Shown: positions 35,603-44,630 of the stretch, in pieces
How the letters are laid out: every line of letters begins with the position of its first letter
Numbering within the stretch: position 1 is the stretch's first letter
From: Pseudomonas sp. ADAK13
GTDB taxonomy: Bacteria; Pseudomonadota; Gammaproteobacteria; Pseudomonadales; Pseudomonadaceae
Assembly: GCF_012935715.1 (NCBI RefSeq)
Contig: NZ_CP052860.1
Location: 1,860,001-1,924,000, forward strand
Direction of reading: 5' to 3'
Length of the DNA stretch: 64,000 bases
Notes under the pieces: generated by a model
Databases searched by the model: none
Told to the model about the DNA's origin: nothing
Seen by the model: the letters and a program-made list of their open reading frames with translations, nothing else
Position numbers and translations under genes: made by a program

Positions 35603-36622
35603 ATGAGCAAGGCCGATGACAAGAACAAGGACGCCGTGGCCAGTGCCGCGCGCGAACTGTTCCTGCTCGGCCAGAAAACCGTCGAGGCCCGCGCCGTGCT
35701 CGCGGCCCTGCAACAAGAGCTGACCGACGCCAAAAACCGCTTGGGCGACACCCAGCAGATCGAGCATCTGGTGGAGGCCAATCAACAACTGGTGCTCGCC
35801 ATTCTGCTCGCCCAATCCGATGCCGCCCTGCCCCGGCAGAGCGAGCAACATCAGTTGTCCCAGGAAATGCGCGAGGCCAACGCCCAACTGGTGATTGCCG
35901 CCCTCAGCGCCCAGGAGCTGCAAGCCGCTGCCGAGCGCGCGCTGATTCAACAAAAGAACATCCTGGCGCTCGTGGCCCACGAACTGCGCAACCCGCTGAC
36001 GCCCATCAGCATGATCGCCGGCCGCCTCGCCCGCGTCCCCAGCGCCGAACTGCCGCGCATGCAATCGCTGATCGAAGGCCAGGTGCAGCACATGTCGCGC
36101 CTGGTGGAAGACCTGTTGGACGTGTCCCGCGCCAGCACCGGCAAACTGCGGCTGGACTGCGAGGTGCTGGACATCGTGCCGATCATTGAGCGGGCCATCG
36201 AAGTCTGCACACCGTCGATGATCACCCAGAAGCTGCACTTCACGTCCCAAGTGCCGCAAGAACCATTAATGGTCAACGGCGACGCGATTCGCCTCACGCA
36301 AATCCTCGGCAACATCCTGGGCAACGCCATCAAATACACGCCCGCCGGCGGCATTGTGCGACTCTCGGTGACACTGGAGCGCAAAGTGCTGCTACTGAGC
36401 GTGATCGACACCGGCATCGGCATCTCGGCCCAGGCGTTGCCATTTATCTTTGATCCGTTTGTCCAGGACGTGCATGCCGTCGGCTTCAACGGCGCCGGCC
36501 TGGGCATTGGTTTGACGGTGGTGCGCGAGCTGGTGGAAGCCCATGGCGGCACGGTAATCGCCCTCAGCGACGGTGACGGGCTGGGCAGTGAGTTTGTGGT
36601 GACCCTGCCGTTAGTGCGATAG
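35603..36622 (+). CDS. Soluble sensor histidine kinase of the KaiC-like operon
   Basis: A 339-residue cytoplasmic kinase. Residues 1-110 form coiled coil (LAALQQELTDAKNRLGDTQQ and onward) without PAS or membrane segments; the DHp helix has His in LALVAHELRNPLTP (about residue 125), then N box GNILGNAIKYTP, G1 VIDTGIGIS, F box FDPFVQ and G2 GAGLGIGL. It begins 9 bp after the KaiC-like gene. With no sensing domain of its own, its input may come from the ATPase or the first gene. No response regulator gene adjoins. Confidence 0.92.
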   Translation: MSKADDKNKDAVASAARELFLLGQKTVEARAVLAALQQELTDAKNRLGDTQQIEHLVEANQQLVLAILLAQSDAALPRQSEQHQLSQEMREANAQLVIAALSAQELQAAAERALIQQKNILALVAHELRNPLTPISMIAGRLARVPSAELPRMQSLIEGQVQHMSRLVEDLLDVSRASTGKLRLDCEVLDIVPIIERAIEVCTPSMITQKLHFTSQVPQEPLMVNGDAIRLTQILGNILGNAIKYTPAGGIVRLSVTLERKVLLLSVIDTGIGISAQALPFIFDPFVQDVHAVGFNGAGLGIGLTVVRELVEAHGGTVIALSDGDGLGSEFVVTLPLVR

Positions 36623-36635
36623 GCCGGCAAACGCC

Positions 36636-36667
36636 AAAACCCCGGGGAGAAATCCCTGGGGTTTTTT
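36636..36667. terminator. Terminator after the KaiC-like operon
   Basis: AAAACCCCGGGG, loop AGAAAT, CCCTGGGGTTTTTT; 13 bp after the kinase stop. Confidence 0.88.
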
Positions 36668-36755
36668 ATTACGCGAAATTTGATAGCTTCGACGTCTTAT
36701 AAAACTGCGCACGGGCCTTGATGCCCCATCGAAAGCGCAAGCACCGAGCCCGCTC

Positions 36756-37676
36756 ATGAACCTGCCAACCCGACCACCCGCCGAAGCATTCCGCGAGCCC
36801 GCCGCCGACGGTTATCCCATTGGCGGTTTTACCTGGCGCCACATCAGGACTGACATCGAACGCCCCGTGGTGATCATCAACGCCGCGACCTCGGTGCGCT
36901 GCCGGCATTACTCGCGTTTTGCCGACTACCTGTTTGCCAATGGCATCGACGTCATTACCTACGACTACCGTGGCATCGGCGAGTCCCGCAGCGGCCCGCT
37001 GAAGGGGTTCAAGGCCTCGTGGTCGGATTGGGGCGTGCTGGATTTCGAAGCGATCCTGCAGCGGGCTCAGCGAGAGTTTCCGGGGCAGCCCATTGATGTG
37101 GTCGGGCACAGTTTCGGTGGCTGCGCGGCGGGACTCGGAGCGTCCGGGGCGGCGATTCGGCGACTGGTCACCGTGGGCGCACAGTTTGCCTACTGGCGCG
37201 ACTATGAGGCGAGCACGCGTTGGCGGATGTTTGCCAAATGGCACGTGGTGATGCCGTTGGTGACCGCTGTGTTTGGCTACTTTCCGGGCAAGCGTATGGG
37301 CTGGCTGGAGGATACCCCGACGGGCGTGGTGCGCGACTGGAGTACGCCGACGCCGGGTTATGAAAAACGACCGAGCGGCAGGGCCTTGGGTGAGTTGCCG
37401 TTTTCCCGGGTGAAGGCACAGGTATTGGCGATCAGCATTACCGATGATCCGTTTGGCACGGTGGCGGCAATCGAGCGCCTTTTGGGTTATTTCGAACGCA
37501 GCGAACGCACGCATCTGCGAATCGCCCCTGAAGATATCGGCGAAAAGGAGGTCGGACACTTCGCGTTCTTTCGCAGCCAGTATCAGGATCGGTTGTGGCC
37601 GATTGCGTTGGCGTGGTTGCAGCGAGGGGAGTTGGACCAAGCCGCTCCGGGACACCAAGTGACGGGTCGCACTTAG
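36756..37676 (+). CDS. Alpha/beta hydrolase
   Basis: A 306-residue soluble alpha/beta-fold hydrolase. Nucleophile Ser in the elbow DVVGHSFGGCAAG (about residue 114), an oxyanion segment INAATSVRCRHYSRFADYL, YDYRGIGESRSG after strand 4, a late acidic residue near ISITDDPFG and the catalytic His in KEVGHFAFFR. It resembles the YheT/COG4757-type predicted hydrolases of about 300 residues. Substrate unknown; no operon partner, 89 bp after the preceding terminator. Confidence 0.85.
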   Translation: MNLPTRPPAEAFREPAADGYPIGGFTWRHIRTDIERPVVIINAATSVRCRHYSRFADYLFANGIDVITYDYRGIGESRSGPLKGFKASWSDWGVLDFEAILQRAQREFPGQPIDVVGHSFGGCAAGLGASGAAIRRLVTVGAQFAYWRDYEASTRWRMFAKWHVVMPLVTAVFGYFPGKRMGWLEDTPTGVVRDWSTPTPGYEKRPSGRALGELPFSRVKAQVLAISITDDPFGTVAAIERLLGYFERSERTHLRIAPEDIGEKEVGHFAFFRSQYQDRLWPIALAWLQRGELDQAAPGHQVTGRT

Positions 37677-37749
37677 AAACCCTTGGGATTTCCCCCGACC
37701 TGCGCTTCAATACGCCATCCCCAGATCCTGACACCAAGGACGTGAGCCC

Positions 37750-38163
37750 ATGGCCTCGCCGAACAAGCAGCAAAAACGCGCCCACCGGGCAAAAGCCAAG
37801 GCCAAGCAGAACCGCACTCAACGCGCCGTCGCCACCAAGCCGGACGCCTTTGCCGGCGATGACAGCCGCATTGACCTTGAGTCAGTGGATTTGATCGAGC
37901 TGTTCCTGGAGATGCGCACTGCGGGCGAAACCAGCCAACAGGCGCTGTGTGCGGTGTTCCTCGCGCACCCGCTGCTGGCGGTCGTGCTGGAGCAGGAAGG
38001 CGAAGAGGAAGCGACTGACTTTATCCTTGCGGCGCTGATCGAGTATCGCCAGTGGGCCACGGATACCGAGGATGAAGCAGCGGCCCTGGCGTGGATTGAA
38101 TCACCAGAGTTCCAGGCTGATTACGTCGCAGCGTCACAGGCGCTGGTCAGCTCAGAGAGCTGA
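37750..38163 (+). CDS. Conserved hypothetical protein
   Basis: A 137-residue soluble protein: very basic first 25 residues (KQQKRAHRAKAKAKQNRTQR), then an acidic helical body (DLIELFLEMRTAGETSQQAL, EQEGEEEATDFILAAL). Such charge separation suggests nucleic-acid or ribosome contact for the tail, but I know no function. Starts with ATG preceded by CAAGGACGTGAG, ends at a strong bidirectional terminator facing gabP. Confidence 0.75.
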   Translation: MASPNKQQKRAHRAKAKAKQNRTQRAVATKPDAFAGDDSRIDLESVDLIELFLEMRTAGETSQQALCAVFLAHPLLAVVLEQEGEEEATDFILAALIEYRQWATDTEDEAAALAWIESPEFQADYVAASQALVSSES

Positions 38164-38164
38164 T

Positions 38165-38200
38165 CAAAAAAATGGGAGCCCGAAGGCTCCCATTTTTTTT
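38165..38200. terminator. Bidirectional terminator
   Basis: AAAAAAATGGGAGCC, loop CGAA, GGCTCCCATTTTTTT: a perfect 15-bp stem with A and T runs, serving both the hypothetical gene and gabP. Confidence 0.95.
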
Positions 38201-38213
38201 GCCGCGCGCTACA

Positions 38214-39605
38214 TCAATTCAGCACCGCAGCCCCTACCTTCAGGCTCTTGCGCCGACGCGACACAATCAGCCCCGCCGCAATCACCAGCAAGCTCAGGAT
38301 CCCGGTGGCGATGATCTCCACCTGGTGCGCTTCCTGGAACAGCATGATGGTCAGCACGCCGACGATGAACACGATCACCGCGTACGTCAGGCCCGGGAAC
38401 AGCCACATCTTGAAGGCAATCTTCTCGCCCGCTTCCGTGCGCTTCTGGCGCATGCGCAGTTGCGACACGGCGATCACCAGGTACACCAGCAACGCGATGG
38501 CGCCGGAGCTGGCCAGCAGGAATTCAAACACCGCCGCCGGGGCCACGTAGTTGGCGAATACCGCCAGGAACGCTGCGCCGGTAGACAGCAACACCGCCCA
38601 GTAAGGCGTGCCGCTCTTGTTGGTGATCTTGGACACCGCTGGCGCATCACCGCGACGGCCCAGGGAGAACATCATGCGCGAAGCGGTGTACAACGCCGAG
38701 TTCAGGCAACTAGTCACCGCCACCAACACCACCAAGTCAACGATCAGCTTGGCATTCGGGATGCCCATGCGCTCCAGCACGGTCTGGTAGGAACCGACCG
38801 CCGCCAGCGCAGGATCATTCCACGGCACCAGGGCCACCACGATGAAGATCGATACCAGGTAAAACAAGCCGATCCGCCAGATCACCGAGTTGGTGGCCTT
38901 GGAGATTTGCTGGCCAGGGTTCTTCGACTCAGCGGCCGCGATCGTCACGATCTCGGTGCCCATGAACGAGAACATGGTGGTCAGGATTGCCGCCAACACC
39001 GCGCCCATGCCGTTGGGCAGGAAGCCCTGGGTGTCGAACAGGTGCGACACGCCGCTGACCTGGCTGCCCGGCAGGAAGCCAAAAATCGCCAGGATGCCGA
39101 GGATCACAAACCCGATGATCGCCACCACCTTGATCAGCGCAAACCAGAACTCGAACTCGCCGTAGTTCTTCACGCTGAACAGGTTGGTCGCCGTCAGCAG
39201 CAAAGTGATGATCAGGGTGAAGGCCCAGATCGCCACGTTGGGGAACCAGGCGTGCAGGATGGTCGCGGCGGCGTTGGCTTCCAGCGGGATCACCAACACC
39301 CAGAACCACCAGTACAACCAGCCGATGGTGAAACCGGCCCAGTGCCCGATCGCACGGTCGGCATAAGTAGAGAACGAACCCGTGTCCGGAGACGCTACGG
39401 CCATTTCGGCCAGCATGCGCATCACCAACACCACCAGAGTACCGGCGGCGGCGTACGCCAGCAGTACGGCAGGCCCTGCCGCCGCAATCGCGTGGCCGGA
39501 GCCGACAAACAACCCGGCACCAATAACGCCGGCAATCGACAGCATGGTGACGTGACGCGGTTTGAGCCCCTGTTCGAGGTCATTGGAGCTTTGCGTACTA
39601 CTCAT
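38214..39605 (-). CDS. gabP: GABA/amino-acid permease (GabP type)
   Basis: A 463-residue inner-membrane permease of the amino acid transporter (AAT/APC) family with twelve helices. Opens GLKPRHVTMLSIAGVIGAGLFVGSG, the family helix 1 with its GxGxG-like loop, continues with GSFSTYADRAIGHWAGFTIGWLYW and FSFMGTEIVTIAAAESKNP. The overall pattern agrees with 4-aminobutyrate permease GabP (466 residues in E. coli); close relatives carry other amino acids, so the substrate is probable, not proven. ATG at 39605; the longer frame is rejected because it would include the leader. A sigma-54-like promoter lies 100 bp upstream, linking it to nitrogen control. Confidence 0.83.
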   Translation of the reverse strand: MSSTQSSNDLEQGLKPRHVTMLSIAGVIGAGLFVGSGHAIAAAGPAVLLAYAAAGTLVVLVMRMLAEMAVASPDTGSFSTYADRAIGHWAGFTIGWLYWWFWVLVIPLEANAAATILHAWFPNVAIWAFTLIITLLLTATNLFSVKNYGEFEFWFALIKVVAIIGFVILGILAIFGFLPGSQVSGVSHLFDTQGFLPNGMGAVLAAILTTMFSFMGTEIVTIAAAESKNPGQQISKATNSVIWRIGLFYLVSIFIVVALVPWNDPALAAVGSYQTVLERMGIPNAKLIVDLVVLVAVTSCLNSALYTASRMMFSLGRRGDAPAVSKITNKSGTPYWAVLLSTGAAFLAVFANYVAPAAVFEFLLASSGAIALLVYLVIAVSQLRMRQKRTEAGEKIAFKMWLFPGLTYAVIVFIVGVLTIMLFQEAHQVEIIATGILSLLVIAAGLIVSRRRKSLKVGAAVLN

Positions 39606-40159
39606 TGACACACCTTTGCGAGGAATTGCGAATACGGTCCACCCGGTCTGGCGTCTCTCTCGTGAAAAGAAACCAACGGGGCGTTCTTTATTTTTTACGC
39701 AAGATTTGCGCCAAAATGTTACAGAGCCGTGATTGACGCGGGCTGTAGGGAAACTCAACGGCTCTCGTAAGTCACTGACACTAATGGCATTCCGCTATAG
39801 CGTTACTGTGCGACCCACTTGAAAGACGAACAGGCGCACCAAAAACACACACAAATTGTGCGTGACGCCCTATTAAAGGGCTGATATGGACCGTTCACCC
39901 GTTTAACCCTTCCAACACCCGGCCAAAGCTGGCACCATCGCGCCCTTTTTTACGCAAAACCTGCAGGAATCCTGGTTCAAACGGCTGTTCGGTTGTTGAT
40001 GGCGCGACACACTGCTGTGCCGATGCGACACCCTGCCGCACACCGTCTGTTTACCGTCCGCAGGGCTGTTGGCTGTCATCCAAACGCTATGCTAGCTTGG
40101 CGCCTCGCCAGGAAGGCGGCCCAACAGCAGGAGCGCAATGAACACAATGAGGACCCCAC
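39606..40159. other. Divergent control region gabP / hisP
   Basis: 554 bp without a gene. It carries the sigma-54-like promoter of gabP (39697-39715). On the hisP side I see only a TATGCT (40087-40092) as a possible -10. A short open frame at 39993-40244 overlaps hisP and is not gene-like. Confidence 0.5.
39697..39715 (-). promoter_or_regulatory. Candidate sigma-54 promoter of gabP
   Basis: Read on the minus strand: TTGGCGCAAATCTTGCG. The -24 GG and the -12 GC are exactly 10 bp apart and both flanks fit (TTGGC, TTGCG). Start point would be near 39686, about 80 bp ahead of the gabP ATG. No clear NtrC site was found. Confidence 0.62.
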
Positions 40160-40933
40160 ATGGCTGAGGCCACGCCCGCGCTTGAAATCCGCAACTTGCA
40201 TAAACGCTATGGTGAGCTGGAGGTGCTTAAAGGCATCTCGCTGACCGCCCGCGACGGCGATGTGATCTCGATCCTGGGTTCCTCCGGTTCCGGCAAGTCC
40301 ACGTTCCTGCGCTGCATCAACCTGCTGGAAAACCCGCACCAGGGGCAAATCCTGGTGGCCGGTGAAGAGCTCAAGCTCAAGGCCGCGAAAAACGGTGAAC
40401 TGGTGGCCGCCGACGGCAAACAGATCAACCGCCTGCGCAGCGAGATCGGTTTTGTGTTTCAAAACTTTAACCTGTGGCCGCACATGAGCATCCTCGACAA
40501 CATCATCGAGGCTCCGCGCCGGGTGCTGGGCCAAAGCAAAGCCGAGGCCATTGAAGTCGCCGAAGCCTTGCTGGCCAAGGTCGGCATCAGTGACAAGCGC
40601 CACGCCTACCCCGCGCAATTGTCCGGCGGCCAGCAGCAACGCGCGGCCATCGCCCGCACCCTCGCCATGCAGCCCAAGGTCATCCTGTTCGACGAGCCGA
40701 CATCGGCCCTTGACCCGGAAATGGTTCAGGAAGTACTTAATGTGATCCGCGCACTGGCCGAAGAAGGCCGCACCATGCTGCTGGTCACCCATGAAATGGG
40801 CTTCGCCCGTCAGGTGTCCAGTGAAGTGGTTTTCCTGCACCAGGGCCTGGTCGAAGAGCAAGGATCGCCACAGCAGGTATTTGAAAACCCGCTTTCGGCG
40901 CGCTGCAAACAATTCATGTCCAGCAACCGCTAA
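40160..40933 (+). CDS. hisP: ABC transporter ATPase for basic amino acids (HisP/ArtP type)
   Basis: A 257-residue ATPase energising import of histidine/arginine/lysine. Walker [10 protein letters not shown] (about 38-46), Q-loop [12 protein letters not shown], signature LSGGQQQR, Walker [13 protein letters not shown] and switch His in VTHEMG. The insert between Walker A and Q-loop ([20 protein letters not shown]) is that of HisP/AotP. First gene of hisP-hisJ-hisQ-hisM on the plus strand; the closest named system in Pseudomonas is aot (arginine-ornithine). Confidence 0.95.
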   Translation: MAEATPALEIRNLHKRYGELEVLKGISLTARDGDVISILGSSGSGKSTFLRCINLLENPHQGQILVAGEELKLKAAKNGELVAADGKQINRLRSEIGFVFQNFNLWPHMSILDNIIEAPRRVLGQSKAEAIEVAEALLAKVGISDKRHAYPAQLSGGQQQRAAIARTLAMQPKVILFDEPTSALDPEMVQEVLNVIRALAEEGRTMLLVTHEMGFARQVSSEVVFLHQGLVEEQGSPQQVFENPLSARCKQFMSSNR

Positions 40934-40946
40934 CGGAGCAACATGC

Positions 40947-41696
40947 ATGCAGAACTATAAAAAATTCCTCCTGGCTGCCGCCGTTTCGATGGCATTCAGC
41001 GCCTCGGCGATGGCCGAGACCTTGACCATGGGGATCGAAGCGGCCTACCCGCCCTTCAACAATAAAGACGCCAGCGGCAACGTAGTGGGCTTTGACAAAG
41101 ACATCGGCGACGCCCTGTGCGCCAAGATGAAAGTCGAGTGCAAGGTGTACGTCTCCGATTGGGACGGCATCATTCCGGCCCTGAACGCCAAGAAGTTCGA
41201 CTTCCTGGTCTCCTCGCTGTCCATCACCGATGAACGCAAGCAGGCCGTCGACTTCACCGACCCGTACTACTCCAACAAGCTGCAGTTCATCGCGCCGAAA
41301 GCCACCAAGGACTTCAAGACCGACGCCGGTTACCTGAAGGGCAAGATCATCGGCGCACAACGTGCGACGCTGGCCGGTACCTACCTGGAAGACAAGCTGC
41401 CGGACACCACCGCCAAGCTCTATGACACCCAGGAAAACGCCTACCTCGACCTGACTTCCGGCCGACTGGACGGGATGCTGGCCGACAAGTACGTGCAGTA
41501 CGAGTGGCTGAAAAGCAAAGACGGTGCCGCCTACGAATTCAAAGGCGACCCGGTGGTAGAGAGCGACAAGATCGGTATCGCCGTGCGTAAAGGCGATGAG
41601 CTGCGCAAGCGCTTGAACACCGCACTGGCCGAAATCAAGGCCGACGGCACCTACAAGAAGATCAACGACAAGTACTTCCCTTTCAGCATCGAGTGA
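40947..41696 (+). CDS. Periplasmic binding protein for basic amino acids
   Basis: A 249-residue periplasmic binding protein of family 3. Signal peptide MQNYKKFLLAAAVSMAFSASAMA, then GIEAAYPPFNNKD, GFDKDIGDALCAKM with a Cys pair (C-A-K and VECKVY) that forms the disulfide typical of LAO/HisJ/AotJ, and DPYYSNKLQFIA. Start at ATG 40947, 13 bp after hisP. It delivers its ligand to the HisQM permease encoded next. Arg, His, Lys or ornithine are all possible ligands. Confidence 0.94.
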   Translation: MQNYKKFLLAAAVSMAFSASAMAETLTMGIEAAYPPFNNKDASGNVVGFDKDIGDALCAKMKVECKVYVSDWDGIIPALNAKKFDFLVSSLSITDERKQAVDFTDPYYSNKLQFIAPKATKDFKTDAGYLKGKIIGAQRATLAGTYLEDKLPDTTAKLYDTQENAYLDLTSGRLDGMLADKYVQYEWLKSKDGAAYEFKGDPVVESDKIGIAVRKGDELRKRLNTALAEIKADGTYKKINDKYFPFSIE

Positions 41697-41769
41697 TCCT
41701 GAATGGCCTGCCCGGCGCGCTCGCTTGAGTGCGCCGGTCCTGAGCTTTGCCTTGCGAAACGACTAAACC

Positions 41770-42465
41770 ATGAATTTCGACCTCTACGGATTCGGCCCGG
41801 CGCTCGCCGCTGGCGCGCTGATGACCGTCAAGCTGGCGCTCACGGCCCTGTGCCTTGGGCTGGTGCTCGGCCTGGCCGGTGCCTTGGCCAAGACTTCCCC
41901 GTACAAGCCCCTGCAATGGCTTGGCGGCGCTTACTCCACCCTGGTTCGCGGCATCCCCGAACTGCTGTGGGTACTGCTGATTTACTTCGGCACGGTCAAC
42001 CTGATGCGTTCCCTCGGGGAATTCTTCGGCAACCCCGACCTGTCCCTCAGCGCCTTCGCCGCCGGGGTTATCGCCCTGGGCCTGTGCTTTGGCGCCTACG
42101 CCACGGAAGTCTTCCGCGGCGCGATCCTGGCAATCCCCAAGGGTCACCGTGAAGCCGGTGTCGCACTGGGCTTGTCGAAGTTCCGGATCTTCACCCGGTT
42201 GATCATGCCGCAGATGTGGCGCATCGCCCTGCCGGGCCTGGGCAACCTGTTCATGATTCTGATGAAGGACACCGCGCTGGTCTCGGTGATCGGCCTGGAA
42301 GAAATCATGCGCCACGCACAGATCGGCGTGACCGTTACCAAGCAGCCCTTCACCTTCTTTATGGTCGCGGCCTTCATGTACCTGGGCCTCACCGTCCTGG
42401 CGATGACCGGCATGCACTTCCTGGAAAAACGTGCCGCGCGCGGCTTTGCGAGGAGCACGCAATGA
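41770..42465 (+). CDS. hisQ: ABC transporter permease HisQ/AotQ
   Basis: A 231-residue inner-membrane permease with five hydrophobic segments. The EAA loop that docks on the ATPase reads REAGVALGLSKFRIFTRLIMPQ at about residues 126-147. RGIPELLWVLLIYF is the usual second-helix motif. Its stop overlaps the hisM ATG by 4 bp. Confidence 0.95.
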   Translation: MNFDLYGFGPALAAGALMTVKLALTALCLGLVLGLAGALAKTSPYKPLQWLGGAYSTLVRGIPELLWVLLIYFGTVNLMRSLGEFFGNPDLSLSAFAAGVIALGLCFGAYATEVFRGAILAIPKGHREAGVALGLSKFRIFTRLIMPQMWRIALPGLGNLFMILMKDTALVSVIGLEEIMRHAQIGVTVTKQPFTFFMVAAFMYLGLTVLAMTGMHFLEKRAARGFARSTQ

Positions 42466-43193
42466 GTGGCGACTACAGCTGGCTGGCGCATTTCGACCTC
42501 GGCCTGAACTGGGCCGTGATCATCAAGTGGCTGCCAAGACTGGCCCAGGGCGCGACCCTGACCCTGGAACTGGTGGCCATCGCGGTAATCGCCGGCCTGC
42601 TGCTGGCAATCCCGCTGGGCATCGCACGTTCTTCGCGCCTGTGGTACGTGCGCACCCTGCCCTATTGCTACATTTTCTTCTTCCGGGGCACGCCGCTGCT
42701 GGTGCAGTTGTTCCTGGTGTATTACGGCCTGGCGCAGTTCGACGCCGTGCGTGAAAGCGCCATGTGGCCGTACCTGCGGGACCCGTTCTGGTGCGCTACC
42801 GCCACCATGACCCTGCACACCGCCGCCTACATCGCCGAGATTTTGCGTGGCGCGATCCAGGCCATCCCGCCGGGTGAAATCGAAGCGGCGCGGGCGCTGG
42901 GCATGTCCAAGCCCAAGGCGCTGTTCTACATCATCCTGCCGCGTGCCGCGCGCATCGGCCTGCCGGCCTACAGCAACGAAGTGATCCTGATGCTCAAGGC
43001 CAGCGCCCTGGCCAGTACCGTGACGTTGCTGGAACTGACCGGCATGGCCCGCACGATCATTGCCCGTACTTACCTGCCGGTGGAGATCTTCTTCGCCGCC
43101 GGCTTGTTCTACCTGCTGATGTCCTACGTGCTGGTGCGCTTCTTCAAGCTGCTGGAACGCTGGTTGCGGGTCGATGCCTGCCAGGGCCGCTGA
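42462..43193 (+). CDS. hisM: ABC transporter permease HisM/AotM
   Basis: A 243-residue permease pairing with HisQ. FFFRGTPLLVQLFLVYYGL and the EAA loop EIEAARALGMSKPKALFYIILP are clear, as is LLELTGMARTI near the C-terminus. The ATG at 42462 gives the coupled start; longer frames overlap hisQ. The last 20 bp overlap the following methyltransferase gene. Confidence 0.95.
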   Translation: MSGDYSWLAHFDLGLNWAVIIKWLPRLAQGATLTLELVAIAVIAGLLLAIPLGIARSSRLWYVRTLPYCYIFFFRGTPLLVQLFLVYYGLAQFDAVRESAMWPYLRDPFWCATATMTLHTAAYIAEILRGAIQAIPPGEIEAARALGMSKPKALFYIILPRAARIGLPAYSNEVILMLKASALASTVTLLELTGMARTIIARTYLPVEIFFAAGLFYLLMSYVLVRFFKLLERWLRVDACQGR

Positions 43194-44388
43194 CGCCTCG
43201 TTGACGGGTGAGCAATTGCTCGCCCGCTTCCAGGCGCTGGACGCGTTCCTCATCGAGCATCAAGGGCTGTGGCGACCACGGCCCTTTACCCATCTGCAAT
43301 TGCCGTGGGAAACCCGGCACCCCGAGCTGGCCCACTGGCTGCGACAGCGCTCGCTGGCAGACGCGGAAAGCAGCCATAACCAACCTCACACCCTGCCGGC
43401 ACCCGCGCCCTTTCCCGAGCTGGCCATGCAGTCGCTGAATCTCAGTGCTGTGGATAACTTACCGTCCAGTGCGCTTCCAGCCGCCCGTCACCGCCTGAAT
43501 GTTGATGTGCCCGGCCGCAAATGGCAGCAGATCGAAGCCTTCGGCGCGGCCCTGCAATTTTCCAGGACACCCCGACACTGGCTCGACTGGTGCGCCGGCA
43601 AGGGCCACCTCGGCCGCCGCCTGCTGCAACCCGGGCAGCAACTGACGTGTCTGGAACACGACCCGGCCCTGATTGCCTCCGGACAGTCGCTCAGCGAACA
43701 CCATCAATTACCCGTCGCCCATCGCCTGCAAGACGTGATGGCCGACATGCAGATCAGCCCCGAGCAAACCCCCGTCGCCCTGCATGCCTGCGGCGACCTG
43801 CATGTGCGTCTGCTCCAGCTGGCCAGCGCCGCCGGCTGCCGGCAACTGGCCGTGGCACCGTGCTGCTATAACCGCATCCGCGCCGAGCATTACCTGCCAC
43901 TGTCGATGACCGCCCAGGCTTCATCACTGCGTTTATCGGTGGAAGACCTCGGCCTGCCGCTGAGCGAAACCGTTACCGCTGGGGCGCGAGTGCGCCAGCA
44001 GCGCGACACCTCGATGGCCAGGCGCCTGGGCTTCGATGGTCTGCAACGGCAACTGCGCGGCAGTGACGAGTACCTGCCCACGCCATCGCTGCCCGTGAGT
44101 TGGCTGGCCAAGCCCTTCGCCGACTACTGCCGCGAACTGGCGGCGCTCAAGGGGTTATCCACCGGTGAACAGGATTGGCTGGCGCTGGAGGCCCAAGGCT
44201 GGCGGCGCCTGGCCGAGGTGAGAAACCTGGAATTGCTGCGTGGTCTGTTTCGGCGCCCGCTGGAAATGTGGCTGGTGCTGGATCGCGCGTTGTTTCTCAC
44301 GGAAAACGGCTACACGGTGCACGTCGGCAGCTTCTGCGAAACACCGCTGACCCCGCGCAACCTGATGCTGCTGGCCGAGCGCAATTAG
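43174..44388 (+). CDS. SAM-dependent methyltransferase of the METTL25/RRNAD1-like group
   Basis: A 404-residue soluble protein with an N-terminal region of about 110 residues and a Rossmann methyltransferase core: motif I is LDWCAGKGHLGRRLL (about 137-151), followed by LTCLEHDPALIASG for the adenosine-binding acidic residue, LHACGDLHVRLL, and VAPCCYNRI. The ACGDL plus PCCYN pair is characteristic of the Methyltransf_32 family, whose substrate is generally unassigned. It overlaps hisM by 20 bp and may be read through from the transporter operon, though functional linkage is not apparent. Confidence 0.85.
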   Translation: MPARAADASLTGEQLLARFQALDAFLIEHQGLWRPRPFTHLQLPWETRHPELAHWLRQRSLADAESSHNQPHTLPAPAPFPELAMQSLNLSAVDNLPSSALPAARHRLNVDVPGRKWQQIEAFGAALQFSRTPRHWLDWCAGKGHLGRRLLQPGQQLTCLEHDPALIASGQSLSEHHQLPVAHRLQDVMADMQISPEQTPVALHACGDLHVRLLQLASAAGCRQLAVAPCCYNRIRAEHYLPLSMTAQASSLRLSVEDLGLPLSETVTAGARVRQQRDTSMARRLGFDGLQRQLRGSDEYLPTPSLPVSWLAKPFADYCRELAALKGLSTGEQDWLALEAQGWRRLAEVRNLELLRGLFRRPLEMWLVLDRALFLTENGYTVHVGSFCETPLTPRNLMLLAERN

Positions 44389-44630
44389 GGGGCATTTTGT
44401 CGCAGCGTGCCCTGTGGATAACTCTGTTGATGGAATTCTTGCGGAGGCCGTAGCAGCAAGCTTTACAGGGTAAAATGCTGACTGGTCATTTTTTGTTCAT
44501 AAAATAAAACGCACGCAAAACAGGCAGTTGCAGCCTGATGAGAACCGCTCCGCAAAATTGCGGTTTCATGACATGTCGAACCAACCGATTGTGCATAAGC
44601 ATCTGGCGTTAGCGGCATAACCCGGGCTTT

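Noticed and set aside
39993..40244. 83-residue frame ahead of hisP
   Set aside because: Overlaps the hisP start in another frame and contains no recognisable sequence.
40245..44388. Named aot (arginine-ornithine) operon
   Set aside because: Family features fit hisJQMP, aot and art alike; the ligand cannot be read from sequence, so only general names are given.
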